A stretch of DNA of 64,000 nt, from positions 124,001 to 188,000 of the forward strand of contig NZ_FNBP01000004.1 in NCBI RefSeq assembly GCF_900102535.1, given 5' to 3'. The translations under genes were made by a program, and so were the position numbers. The notes under the pieces were generated by a model that was not told the origin of the DNA, did not search any database, and saw only the letters and a list, made by a program, of their open reading frames with translations. Positions 42,456 through 51,445 of this stretch are shown piece after piece; position 1 is the stretch's first letter; each line of letters opens with the position of its first letter. The DNA is from Sulfitobacter delicatus (GTDB lineage Bacteria; Pseudomonadota; Alphaproteobacteria; Rhodobacterales; Rhodobacteraceae).

Positions 42456-43442
42456 ATGTCGTTTAACGCGTTGATGGTAAACAAAAACGATGAAGGGAAG
42501 ACAAAGGCTGAGGTGACGCAGATCAGCGAAGATGATCTGCCCAATGCCGAGGTTACGGTCGCGGTCGAATATTCCACGGTGAACTACAAGGACGGGCTTT
42601 GTATCGGGCCGGGCGGAGGTTTGGTGCGGAACTATCCGCATATACCGGGGATCGATTTTGCCGGGACGGTCGAGAGCTCGGATGACGACCGCTACAAGCC
42701 CGGCGACAAGGTGGTGCTGACCGGCTGGCGTGTGGGCGAGGCGCATTGGGGCGGTTACTCCCAGAAGGCGCGGGTCAAGGCTGACTGGCTGGTGCCGCTG
42801 CCGGAGGGGCTTGATACGCGGCAGGCGATGGCGGTGGGAACGGCGGGCTTTACCGCGATGCTGGCGGTGATGGCGCTCGAAGACCATGGGATCAAACAGG
42901 GGCCGGTTCTGGTGACGGGCGCTGCGGGCGGGGTCGGCTCGGTGGCGACGGCGATCTTGGCCAAGCTGGGCTATGAGGTCGCGGCGGTGACGGGGCGGCC
43001 TGAAACAGAGGGCTATCTTAAGGACTTAGGCGCCAGCCGGATCGTGGCGCGCGAAGAGATCAACGAGACGGTCAAACGCCCGCTGGAGGGCGAGACGTGG
43101 GGCGGCTGCGTGGACGCTGTGGGCGGCGCGATGCTGGCGCGGGTTCTGGGGCAGATGGAATATGGCGCAAGTGTTGCGGCTGTGGGTCTTGCGGGCGGTG
43201 CAGCGCTGCCAGCGACGGTTATTCCCTTCCTGCTGCGCGGCGTGAACCTATTGGGGATCGACTCGGTCATGCAGCCCTATGACAACCGCCTGCGCGCTTG
43301 GGAGCGCGTGGCCAAAGACCTGCCGATGGACAAGCTGGAGGCGATGGTCCAGCCCGCGACGCTGAGCGATCTGCCGAAACTGGGGGCCGATATCCTCAAC
43401 GGGCAGGTCAAGGGCCGTGTGGTTGTTGACGTAAACGCCTGA
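42456..43442 (+). CDS. acuI: Acryloyl-CoA reductase AcuI
   Basis: 328 residues, medium-chain reductase. Family marks are VEYSTVNYKDGLCIGPGGG, the substrate-domain IPGIDFAGTVE, and the NADPH-binding VLVTGAAGGVGSVATAIL. The order AcuI directly after dmdA is the well-known roseobacter arrangement. The enzyme reduces acryloyl-CoA, made from DMSP-derived acrylate, to propionyl-CoA and so removes a toxic intermediate. AGGAGA precedes the ATG at 42456. Confidence 0.95.
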   Translation: MSFNALMVNKNDEGKTKAEVTQISEDDLPNAEVTVAVEYSTVNYKDGLCIGPGGGLVRNYPHIPGIDFAGTVESSDDDRYKPGDKVVLTGWRVGEAHWGGYSQKARVKADWLVPLPEGLDTRQAMAVGTAGFTAMLAVMALEDHGIKQGPVLVTGAAGGVGSVATAILAKLGYEVAAVTGRPETEGYLKDLGASRIVAREEINETVKRPLEGETWGGCVDAVGGAMLARVLGQMEYGASVAAVGLAGGAALPATVIPFLLRGVNLLGIDSVMQPYDNRLRAWERVAKDLPMDKLEAMVQPATLSDLPKLGADILNGQVKGRVVVDVNA

Positions 43443-43505
43443 TATTGCAGAACGGGCGGGCGGTGTGGTTAATAGGCCCGCCGCCCGCAGCGCCTAAAGG
43501 AGAGC

Positions 43506-43934
43506 ATGATGGCCACCTATGACGACAGCAATATCTTCGCCAAAATCCTGCGGGAAGAGATCCCGAGCTTTAAGGTCTATGAAGACGACGAGACCTTTTG
43601 TTTTATGGACATCATGCCGCGGGCCGAGGGGCATTGTCTTGTGATCCCCAAAACCCCTTGCCGCAATATGCTGGACGCAAGCCCGTCGCAGCTCGCCGCC
43701 TGTATGGCGACGGTGCAGAAGGTGTCGAACGCCTGTCTGCGGGCCTTTGGCGCGGATGGGATAACGCTGCAGCAGTTCAGTGAAGCGGCGGGCGGGCAGG
43801 AGGTCTTTCACCTGCATTTCCACATCCTGCCGCGCAAAGAGGGCGACAAGCTGCGCCCGCCCGGTGTGCAGGGCGACATGGACCGAATCCGTGAACAAGC
43901 CGATGCGATCAAAGCGGCCCTTGGCACGGATTGA
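43506..43934 (+). CDS. HIT family nucleotide hydrolase
   Basis: 142 residues (141 if the second of two adjacent ATGs is used, which has better spacing from AAAGGAG). The catalytic triad HLHFHILPR sits near residue 100, with DDETFCFMDIMPRAEGHCLVIPK in the first part, as in Hint/HinT-type proteins that hydrolyse AMP-linked conjugates. The substrate is unknown. It lies 63 bp behind acuI and may be the last gene of the DMSP run. Confidence 0.92.
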   Translation: MMATYDDSNIFAKILREEIPSFKVYEDDETFCFMDIMPRAEGHCLVIPKTPCRNMLDASPSQLAACMATVQKVSNACLRAFGADGITLQQFSEAAGGQEVFHLHFHILPRKEGDKLRPPGVQGDMDRIREQADAIKAALGTD

Positions 43935-44098
43935 CCCCATCAGGCGCCTCTCGGCAAAGCTGAATTTCTAAGTTTCTACTGAGACTTGGCAGCAAAAGCT
44001 TGCCCATTAGACTGAAGCCTCTATCCTGTTGCCCACTGATCACAAGAACGGATGCCATGCAGCCGCGTGGCGATCCGTCATCATAGAGGGAACAGAAA

Positions 44099-45736
44099 AT
44101 GAGCGATGCGGGTACGCAGGGCATCCCCGAGCCGGAAGGCAAAGCGGATGTCATTGATACCGATTACGAGATCGGTCAGGACAATATCGAACGGCAGATC
44201 GGCCCCTTTGGGCTGGACATTCACAACCCGGTTTTTGTGATTTCCGGGATCGCTGTGATGATCTTCGTCTTCTACACAATTGCGCTGCCAGAGCAGGCTG
44301 CCGGGATCTTCTCGGCCATGTTCAACTTCACCACCAAGAACTTTGACTGGTTCTTGATCGGCGCGGCTGATTTGGTGGTGATCTTCTCGCTGCTGCTGAT
44401 CGTGACGCCTTATGGCAAGGTCCGTCTGGGCGGCAACGAGGCGGTGCCGGATTACACTTACATGGGCTGGTTCGCGATGCTGTTCGCGGCTGGCATGGGC
44501 ATCGGGCTGATGTTCTATGGCGTGTCTGAGCCACTGACCCATTTCTCGACGTCCTTGGGCGAGACATCGGTAGAAAACGGCCTTCGGACCGATTGGGCAC
44601 CTTTGGGGGCCGCAACAGGCAACGAGGCGGAATCGCTGCGGCTTGGCATGGCGGCGACGATCTATCACTGGGGTCTGCACCCATGGGCGATCTATGCCGT
44701 CGTCGCGCTGGCGCTGGCGCTGTTTACCTATAACAAAGGTCTGCCGCTGACGATCCGTTCGGCGTTCTACCCTGTGTTGGGGGAGCGCGTCTGGGGTTGG
44801 CCCGGTCATATCATCGACATCATCGCGGTTTTTGCCACGCTCTTTGGTCTGGCGACATCGCTGGGTCTGGGTGCGACGCAGGCGAACGCGGGCTTGAATG
44901 AGCTATTTGGTGTGCCGATGGGGCAGACGTCTGAGATCGTGCTGATTTCGCTGATCACCGCTGTGGCGCTGGTCTCGGTCCTGCGCGGCCTTGATGGCGG
45001 CGTGAAGGTGCTGAGTGAGATCAACATGGGGCTGGCGGCATTGCTGGCGCTGTTCACGCTGATCGTAGGGCCGACCGTGTTCCTGCTGACGTTCTTTTGG
45101 GACTCGTTGGTGGCCTACGTCGAATATCTGCCCGCGCTGGCCAATCCCTTTGGCCGTGAGGACGTGAACTTTAGCCAAGGCTGGACGGCGTTCTACTGGG
45201 CGTGGTGGATCAGCTGGTCACCTTTCGTGGGCATGTTTATCGCCCGCGTGAGCCGGGGCCGGACGGTGCGTGAGTTCATCATCTGCGTGTTGCTGATCCC
45301 GTCGATGGTCTGTGTGCTGTGGATGTCGATCTTTGGCGGCACCGCGATCCATCAGGTGCTGAACGATGGCTACACCGGTGCCCAAGATGCCGGTCTGCCA
45401 TTGCAGCTCTTCAAGATGCTGGATCAACTGCCGCTGGCCTCGATCACCTCCTTCATCGGCATCGTGCTGGTGGTGGTGTTCTTCGTCACCTCGTCGGACT
45501 CCGGCAGCCTCGTGATTGACACGATCACCGCAGGCGGCAAGGTCGACGCACCGGTGCCGCAGCGGGTGTTCTGGTGCATCTTTGAAGGAGCCGTGGCGAT
45601 TGCGCTGTTGATCGGCGGGGGCCTAGCGGCCTTGCAGTCGATGGTGATCTCCACCGGGTTGCTGTTTACGTTACTGCTGCTCTTCATGTGCTACTGCATT
45701 TTCCGCGGGCTACAGGACGAGCGTAACATTCGCTAA
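44099..45736 (+). CDS. BCCT family osmolyte carrier (betaine/DMSP candidate)
   Basis: 545 residues with twelve transmembrane helices. The glycine-rich stretch GMGIGLMFYGVSEP and the family tryptophan region WAWWISWSPFVGMFIARVSRGRT are typical of BCCT carriers. They take up betaine, choline, carnitine or DMSP by Na+ or H+ symport. Location 165 bp behind the HIT gene and 1.7 kb behind dmdA-acuI makes DMSP or glycine betaine likely cargo; this is inference. A strong terminator follows. AGGG sits before the ATG. Confidence 0.92.
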   Translation: MSDAGTQGIPEPEGKADVIDTDYEIGQDNIERQIGPFGLDIHNPVFVISGIAVMIFVFYTIALPEQAAGIFSAMFNFTTKNFDWFLIGAADLVVIFSLLLIVTPYGKVRLGGNEAVPDYTYMGWFAMLFAAGMGIGLMFYGVSEPLTHFSTSLGETSVENGLRTDWAPLGAATGNEAESLRLGMAATIYHWGLHPWAIYAVVALALALFTYNKGLPLTIRSAFYPVLGERVWGWPGHIIDIIAVFATLFGLATSLGLGATQANAGLNELFGVPMGQTSEIVLISLITAVALVSVLRGLDGGVKVLSEINMGLAALLALFTLIVGPTVFLLTFFWDSLVAYVEYLPALANPFGREDVNFSQGWTAFYWAWWISWSPFVGMFIARVSRGRTVREFIICVLLIPSMVCVLWMSIFGGTAIHQVLNDGYTGAQDAGLPLQLFKMLDQLPLASITSFIGIVLVVVFFVTSSDSGSLVIDTITAGGKVDAPVPQRVFWCIFEGAVAIALLIGGGLAALQSMVISTGLLFTLLLLFMCYCIFRGLQDERNIR

Positions 45737-45758
45737 CGGCGGTTAGTTTGACACAGGA

Positions 45759-45788
45759 ACCGGCGGCTCTTCGGGGCCGCCGTTTTCG
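45759..45788 (+). terminator. Rho-independent terminator of the BCCT gene
   Basis: CGGCGGC and GCCGCCG pair around an eight-base loop and are followed by TTTTCGTTT, 23 bp after the BCCT stop. Confidence 0.88.
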
Positions 45789-45833
45789 TTTCATCACTTG
45801 ACCTTAGCGGCGCGGCGTCGGACCTTCGCGCCT

Positions 45834-47057
45834 ATGAATATTGATTCCGAATGGGTCCGCGCCCAGTTTCCCGCCTTCGCCGAGCCGAGCCTTCAGGGGC
45901 AGGCTTTTTTCGAGAACGCCGGTGGTTCTTACACCTGCCAGCAGGTCATCGACCGGTTGGGGCGGTTTTACCGGGAGCGCAAGGTGCAGCCCTATGGCGC
46001 CTATGCGGCGAGCCAAGCGGGCGGGGCCGAGATGGACGAGGCGCGCAGCCGGATGGCGGCGATCCTTGGGGTGGAAAGCGATGAGCTAAGCTTTGGCCCG
46101 TCGACCACGCAAAACACCTATGTGCTGGCGCAGGCCTTTGGCCAGATGATGCAGCCGGGCGAGGCGATTGTCGTGACCAATCAGGACCATGAGGCAAACT
46201 CTGGCCCGTGGCGGCGCTTGGCGGACCGGGGGATTGAGATCCGCGAGTGGCAGGTTGATCCGGAGACGGGGCATTTGGATCCGGCTGACCTTGAGAATTT
46301 ACTGGACGAACAGGTGCGCCTGGTCTGCTTCCCGCATTGCTCAAACGTGGTGGGCGAGATCAATCCGGTGACCGAGATTACCGCATTGGCCCATGCGGCC
46401 GGGGCGTTCGTCTGTGTCGACGGCGTGTCCTACGCGCCGCATGGCTTTGCCGATGTGGGGGCCTTGGGGCCGGATATTTACCTGTTCTCGGCCTATAAGA
46501 CCTTTGGTCCGCACCAAGGGTTGATGGTGATTCGCCGCGCTTTGGGCGAGCTGTTGCCCAATCAGGCGCATCACTTCAACGGCGATGTCCTCTATAAGCG
46601 TTTCACCCCGGCGGGGCCGGACCACGCGCAGGTCGCGGCCAGTGCGGGCATGGCCGATTACATTGATGCTTTCCACGCTCATCACATCGGCGGAGAGGCG
46701 GATGGATTGGCGCGGGGCGTGGCGGTGCATGACGCGATGCGGGCGCATGAGACCAAGCTTTTGCAGCCGCTGCTTGACGCCATGGCGGCGCGCAATTCGG
46801 TGCGTGTGATCGGGCCGGCGGATGCGACAGAGCGCGCGCCGACGGTGGCGCTGGCGCTGGACCGACCGGGGGCCGAGATGGCGCAGGCCTTGGCCGAGCG
46901 CGGCATCATGGCGGCGGGGGGTGACTTCTATGCCGGGCGGGCGCTGGAGGCGATGAAAGTGCCAAAGGACAAGGGCGTGCTACGCCTAAGTTTCACCCAT
47001 TACACCACGCAAGCGGAGATGGATAAGCTGTTGAACGCACTTGACGATCTGCTCTGA
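45834..47057 (+). CDS. Class V aminotransferase-like PLP enzyme (cysteine-desulfurase-like)
   Basis: 407 residues from ATG 45834. The PLP lysine lies in LFSAYKTFGPHQG; FVCVDGVSYAPHGF carries the cofactor aspartate. FENAGGSYTCQQVIDRLGRFY at the start is the pattern of the cysteine-desulfurase-like/isopenicillin-N-epimerase-like subgroup. No conserved active cysteine loop of IscS/SufS is evident, so true desulfurase activity is doubtful. An upstream in-frame ATG at 45798 adds 12 basic residues. The photolyase follows after 60 bp. Confidence 0.85.
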   Translation: MNIDSEWVRAQFPAFAEPSLQGQAFFENAGGSYTCQQVIDRLGRFYRERKVQPYGAYAASQAGGAEMDEARSRMAAILGVESDELSFGPSTTQNTYVLAQAFGQMMQPGEAIVVTNQDHEANSGPWRRLADRGIEIREWQVDPETGHLDPADLENLLDEQVRLVCFPHCSNVVGEINPVTEITALAHAAGAFVCVDGVSYAPHGFADVGALGPDIYLFSAYKTFGPHQGLMVIRRALGELLPNQAHHFNGDVLYKRFTPAGPDHAQVAASAGMADYIDAFHAHHIGGEADGLARGVAVHDAMRAHETKLLQPLLDAMAARNSVRVIGPADATERAPTVALALDRPGAEMAQALAERGIMAAGGDFYAGRALEAMKVPKDKGVLRLSFTHYTTQAEMDKLLNALDDLL

Positions 47058-47117
47058 GCCTTGACCCGGGCGCGGGGGCGCTATGTTTCGGGATCAGCAC
47101 AGGAGCCTGACCCGACC

Positions 47118-48542
47118 GTGAGCGAGACTTCCCCGATTATCATCTGGCTCCGCCGCGATTTGCGGCTGAGCGACCACCCGGCTTTGACAGCGGCGTGCCA
47201 GTCCGGGCGTCCTGTCATTCCGTTGTTTATACATGACGAGCAATCCGAGGCCTTGGGCGCTGCGCCGAAGTTCCGGCTGGGGCTGGCGCTTGAGTGTTTG
47301 AGCGAGACGCTGGAGGACAAGGGCAGCCGGTTGATCCTGCGGCGCGAGGGTGATGCGCTAAAAGTGCTGCGCGATGTGATTGAGGAAACCGGGGCAGGGG
47401 CCGTTTACTGGAGCCGCCTGTATGATCCGGCGGCGAAGGATCGCGACAGCCGTATCAAGGAAGCCTTGAAGGACGACGGCATCGACGCCTGTAGTTATTC
47501 GGGGCATCTGATGTTCGGGCCTTGGACGGTCGAGACCAAGACGGGCGGCTACTACAAAGTGTTCACCCCCTATTGGAAGTCAGTGCGGGGCCGCGATGTG
47601 GCCGAGCCGCTCTCGACGCCGAGTAACATTTCTACGCCAAAGTCTTGGCCCAAAAGCGACAGCCTCGACGATTGGGCAATGGATGCCGAGATGCAGCGCG
47701 GGCGCGATGTGGTGCGGCCCTTCGCGCGGGTGGGCGCTGCGGCGGCGCAGTCGCGGCTGGGGGCGTTCATGGCCAATATCGTCGAGGACTATGACGACAG
47801 TCGTGACCGGCCCGGCGAAGACGGCACCTCGGCCATGTCAGAGCATCTGACCTATGGCGAGATCACCCCCATGCAGTGCTGGCACGCGGGTCAACGTGCG
47901 ATGCAGGAGGGCAAGCGTGGGGCCGAGACTTTTCTCAAGGAATTGGCGTGGCGCGAGTTTGCCTATCACCTGATGCACCACAGCCCACGGATCGTGGACA
48001 AGAACTGGCGCGAGGAATGGGACGCTTTTCCGTGGAACGAGGACGAGCGCCGTGCCGAGGTGCTGGCTTGGAAACAGGGGCGCACCGGGGTGCCTTTTGT
48101 CGATGCCGCGATGCGGGAGTTGCAGGTCACCGGACGGATGCACAACCGGGGCCGGATGATCGTGGCGAGCTACCTGACCAAACACCTGATGTGCCATTGG
48201 CGGATTGGGCAGAAGTGGTTTGAAGAACATCTGATCGACTGGGACCCGGCCAATAACGCGATGGGTTGGCAATGGGCGGCGGGGTCCGGCCCGGATGCTT
48301 CGCCGTTTTTTCGCGTTTTTAACCCTGAAACCCAGCTGGATCGCTTTGACAAGGACGGCGACTACACGCGCCGTTGGATCGCTGAGGGGCGCACCAATCC
48401 AAGCGAGGATGCACTGGCCTATTTTGAGGCGATTCCGCAAAGCTGGAAGATGTCACCGGATGACGACTATCCCGATCCGATCGTCGACCTGTCCGAAGGG
48501 CGGGAACGCGCGCTCGACGCCTATCGGAATCGTGAATTTTAA
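47118..48542 (+). CDS. phrB: Deoxyribodipyrimidine photolyase
   Basis: 474 residues from GTG 47118. The N-terminal antenna domain begins IIIWLRRDLRLSDHPAL. The FAD domain shows AWREFAYHLMHHSPR, TGRMHNRGRMIVASYLTKHL and WQWAAGSGPDASPFFRVFNP, the conserved class I CPD photolyase signatures. It repairs cyclobutane pyrimidine dimers with blue light. The open frame extends to a TTG at 47061, but the family N-terminus and the AGGAG at 47101 fit the GTG better. cfa follows after 65 bp; both are stress-repair genes. Confidence 0.93.
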   Translation: MSETSPIIIWLRRDLRLSDHPALTAACQSGRPVIPLFIHDEQSEALGAAPKFRLGLALECLSETLEDKGSRLILRREGDALKVLRDVIEETGAGAVYWSRLYDPAAKDRDSRIKEALKDDGIDACSYSGHLMFGPWTVETKTGGYYKVFTPYWKSVRGRDVAEPLSTPSNISTPKSWPKSDSLDDWAMDAEMQRGRDVVRPFARVGAAAAQSRLGAFMANIVEDYDDSRDRPGEDGTSAMSEHLTYGEITPMQCWHAGQRAMQEGKRGAETFLKELAWREFAYHLMHHSPRIVDKNWREEWDAFPWNEDERRAEVLAWKQGRTGVPFVDAAMRELQVTGRMHNRGRMIVASYLTKHLMCHWRIGQKWFEEHLIDWDPANNAMGWQWAAGSGPDASPFFRVFNPETQLDRFDKDGDYTRRWIAEGRTNPSEDALAYFEAIPQSWKMSPDDDYPDPIVDLSEGRERALDAYRNREF

Positions 48543-48607
48543 ATATTTGTTAATTCTTGCGCGGGGGTTAGACTCCTTTTGCACGATAATTAAAGCTGGG
48601 CTTGGGC

Positions 48608-49819
48608 ATGTATCTCACCACCACCGACGGGCAGCATCACCTGCCGCGCTATTTCACCCATGTCTTTGCCATGGCCCAGCAGATGCAAAACGGGCGGGTG
48701 GATTTTATCCTGCCCGACGGGCGCCGCTTTCGTGCAGACGGCGCCAAGCCCGGACCGGTGGCCGAGGTGCGCATCCACAACCCCGATCTCTTTGCCCGTC
48801 TGATCCGCGAGGGCGATTTGGGTTTTTGTGATGCCTATCTGGATGAATGGTGGTCGACACCCGATCTGCAGGCGTTCATGGATCTTGTGCATTCGGGCAA
48901 TGAGATGGTCTATGACGGCTTTCCGGGGCAGGGGCTGCTACGGCATTATGAGAAATTCCGCTTCTGGCTGCAGCGCAATAACCGCAAGCAGGCCAAACGC
49001 AACATCAGCAAACATTATGATCTGGGCAATGAGTTCTACAAACTCTGGCTCGATGAGACGATGACCTATTCCTCGGCGCTTTTTGAGGATGGCGCGCAAA
49101 TGTCGCTGGAGGCGGCGCAGCGGGCCAAATACAAATCGATGGTCGATCAGATGGGGGTCGAGCCCGGCGACCATGTGCTAGAGATCGGCTGCGGCTGGGG
49201 CGGCTTCGCGGAATACGCGGCGCGCGAACGTGGGCTGAAGGTGACGGCACTGACGATCAGCCGGGCGCAGTTCCACTATGCCCGTGAACGGATTGAAAAG
49301 GCAGGACTTTCTGACAAAGTGAAGTTCAAGCTACAAGACTATCGTGACGAGGTTGGCAGCTATGACGGTATCGCCAGTATCGAGATGTTCGAAGCCGTGG
49401 GTGAACAATATTGGCCGGTTTATTTCGACACGCTGCACAAGCGGCTGAAGCCGGGCCGGGCCGCGACATTGCAGATCATCACCGTCGATGACAGTCGCTG
49501 GGAGGTCTATAAACGCGGCGTGGATTTCATCCAGAAATACATCTTTCCGGGCGGCATGTTGCCCAGTCCTTCGGCGTTGCGTGCGCAGGTGGAACGGGCT
49601 GGGCTGGTCATCGACCGCTCGGTTGAGTTCGGCAAGAGCTATGACATCACGCTGCGCCGCTGGCATGAGACCTTTAACCGCCGCTGGGGCCGGATCACCG
49701 AATTGGGCTTTGACGAACGCTTTCGACGCATGTGGAATTTTTACCTCACTTCCTGCGCAGCGACATTTGACAGTGGAAATTGCGACGTGACGCAGATTAC
49801 GGTACGGCGACCCGCCTAG
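48608..49819 (+). CDS. cfa: Cyclopropane-fatty-acyl-phospholipid synthase family
   Basis: 403 residues from ATG 48608. The SAM-binding motif VLEIGCGWGGFAEYAA, the preceding ISKHYDLGNEFYKLWLDETMTYSSA, and the EAVGEQYWPVYFDTLHKRLKPG segment are those of Cfa-like methyltransferases. They add a methylene bridge to unsaturated membrane acyl chains; some alphaproteobacterial homologues instead make furan fatty acid precursors. The downstream segment IQKYIFPGGMLPS is also typical. Product not fixed by sequence. Confidence 0.9.
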   Translation: MYLTTTDGQHHLPRYFTHVFAMAQQMQNGRVDFILPDGRRFRADGAKPGPVAEVRIHNPDLFARLIREGDLGFCDAYLDEWWSTPDLQAFMDLVHSGNEMVYDGFPGQGLLRHYEKFRFWLQRNNRKQAKRNISKHYDLGNEFYKLWLDETMTYSSALFEDGAQMSLEAAQRAKYKSMVDQMGVEPGDHVLEIGCGWGGFAEYAARERGLKVTALTISRAQFHYARERIEKAGLSDKVKFKLQDYRDEVGSYDGIASIEMFEAVGEQYWPVYFDTLHKRLKPGRAATLQIITVDDSRWEVYKRGVDFIQKYIFPGGMLPSPSALRAQVERAGLVIDRSVEFGKSYDITLRRWHETFNRRWGRITELGFDERFRRMWNFYLTSCAATFDSGNCDVTQITVRRPA

Positions 49820-49850
49820 ACGCCGCGGGCCGACCGCTAGGAGCCGGAAA

Positions 49851-50294
49851 ATGCCGAGTGCCGCACGACTTATGGGAGCCGTCTGTATGGCGGTGCTGGC
49901 CTTTGTCCTGTCGGGCATGGTCATGCCCTTGATGCCGGAGAGCACGGATTTCGGCTATTTCGTTCCGCTCAACATCCTGCTGGGTCTGGTTATTGGCTGG
50001 ACAGTGATGGGGTCGCGCGTGGGCGGTGACACCACGGCGGCGTCGATCAACAACGGGATGGCCGGGGCCTTTGTGCTATTGCTATGGGGCATCGGCCTGC
50101 AAGCCTGCTACGAGATGTTCCGTCTGGCCATGCGCAACCGCTATGACGATCCGTTTGAGGCTTTGGTAGCCGTGTTTCAGATCGCAGCGGAATACGGGCT
50201 AATGATCGCCACGGTTCCGATTGCCATTGCGATTGTCGTGGGCGCTGTTATCTCGGGGCTGCTCACTGAATTTGCTCATAGGCGTTGGCCCTGA
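49851..50294 (+). CDS. trgA: TrgA-family membrane protein (tellurite locus)
   Basis: 147 residues with four hydrophobic helices (about 8-27, 38-57, 68-90, 115-140). It is immediately followed by a gamma-glutamylcyclotransferase-Nudix protein and cysK, which is the gene order of the trgA-trgB-cysK tellurite-resistance locus described in Rhodobacter sphaeroides. The family call rests on this order and on the membrane pattern; the biochemical role of TrgA is unknown. Confidence 0.8.
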   Translation: MPSAARLMGAVCMAVLAFVLSGMVMPLMPESTDFGYFVPLNILLGLVIGWTVMGSRVGGDTTAASINNGMAGAFVLLLWGIGLQACYEMFRLAMRNRYDDPFEALVAVFQIAAEYGLMIATVPIAIAIVVGAVISGLLTEFAHRRWP

Positions 50295-50297
50295 TCC

Positions 50298-51431
50298 ATG
50301 CGAAAGCTGTTTATCTACGGAAGCTTGCGGCATCTGCCGCTGCTTGAGATTGTGCTCGGACGCGAAGCGTCTCAGATCGAACTGAGCCCTGCCGTGCTGC
50401 CCGGCTACCGGGTGTCGGCGGCGGCAGAAGGCCCGTTCCCGACCATCGCGGCAGAGAACGGTGCGCAGGCCGGGGGCCTGTTGATCCGAGGCTTGAGCGA
50501 CGCCGACATCGCGCGGTTAGATTTTTACGAGGGTGCCTTCGACTATGACCTTGTTCCGCTCACATTGGCGGATGGGCAAGGGGCCGAGGTCTATTTGCCC
50601 CAGCCCGGTCGGTGGCAGGCCGATGGGCCTTGGTCGCTCGCCCAGTGGGAGGCCGATTGGGCCGCGCTTTCCTGTCATGCAGCCCGCGAGGTGATGGGCT
50701 ATATGGGGCGTAAGCCTCGGGCCGAGGTGGATGCCATGTTCCCGATGATCCGCCGGCGGGCACATCAGCGGGTGCTTGCAGCACAGGGGCAGCATGATCC
50801 GGAGACATTGAGCGGCAAAATCGAGATTGCCCGCCGCGAACGCGTTTACGCGAATTTCTTTGCGCTGGATGAGTTCAAACTGCGCCATGAGACCTTTGCT
50901 GGTGGCATGTCCGAGCCCATGGAACGCGCCGTTTTTGTCAGCGCGGATGCGGCGCTGGTGCTGCCCTATGATCCGATCCGTGACCGCGTGTTGCTGGTGG
51001 AGCAGATGCGCATGGGGCCGCTGGCGCGAGGGGATAACACCTGCTGGCAGCTGGAGCCGATCGCGGGCCATATTGATGTGGGCGAGAGCGCGGAGCAGGC
51101 TGCCCGGCGCGAGGCGCATGAGGAGGCGGGGATTGCGCTTGGTCGGTTGGAACCGGTCAGCAATGTTTATGCCTCGCCCGGCAATGCGACCGAGTTTTTT
51201 CACATCTTCGTGGGGCTGGCCGATCTGCCGGACGCGGTGACAGGCACCGGCGGGCTGGCGTCTGAGCATGAAGATATCCGCTCGCACCTCATGTCCTTTG
51301 ACGATCTGATGGCGCTGGCAGATGCGCAGGCGCTTGCCAATGCGCCGCTGGTGGCAAGCGCCTATTGGCTGGCGCGCCACCGCGAACGCTTGAGGTCCGA
51401 AGTGGCGGAGGCTACACCAGAAGCAACTTGA
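50298..51431 (+). CDS. trgB: TrgB: gamma-glutamylcyclotransferase-like/Nudix fusion
   Basis: 377 residues. Residues 1-120 are an AIG2/GGCT-like domain (KLFIYGSLRHLPLLEIVLG; LDFYEGAFDYDLVPL). The C-terminal part (about 190-350) is a Nudix hydrolase of the ADP-ribose pyrophosphatase type with the box GESAEQAARREAHEEAGI. Both domains together match TrgB. Glutathione- or nucleotide-linked chemistry would suit tellurite detoxification, but the substrates are unknown. The start is 3 bp after trgA stop. Confidence 0.87.
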   Translation: MRKLFIYGSLRHLPLLEIVLGREASQIELSPAVLPGYRVSAAAEGPFPTIAAENGAQAGGLLIRGLSDADIARLDFYEGAFDYDLVPLTLADGQGAEVYLPQPGRWQADGPWSLAQWEADWAALSCHAAREVMGYMGRKPRAEVDAMFPMIRRRAHQRVLAAQGQHDPETLSGKIEIARRERVYANFFALDEFKLRHETFAGGMSEPMERAVFVSADAALVLPYDPIRDRVLLVEQMRMGPLARGDNTCWQLEPIAGHIDVGESAEQAARREAHEEAGIALGRLEPVSNVYASPGNATEFFHIFVGLADLPDAVTGTGGLASEHEDIRSHLMSFDDLMALADAQALANAPLVASAYWLARHRERLRSEVAEATPEAT

Positions 51432-51445
51432 TATTGGGGGCTATT

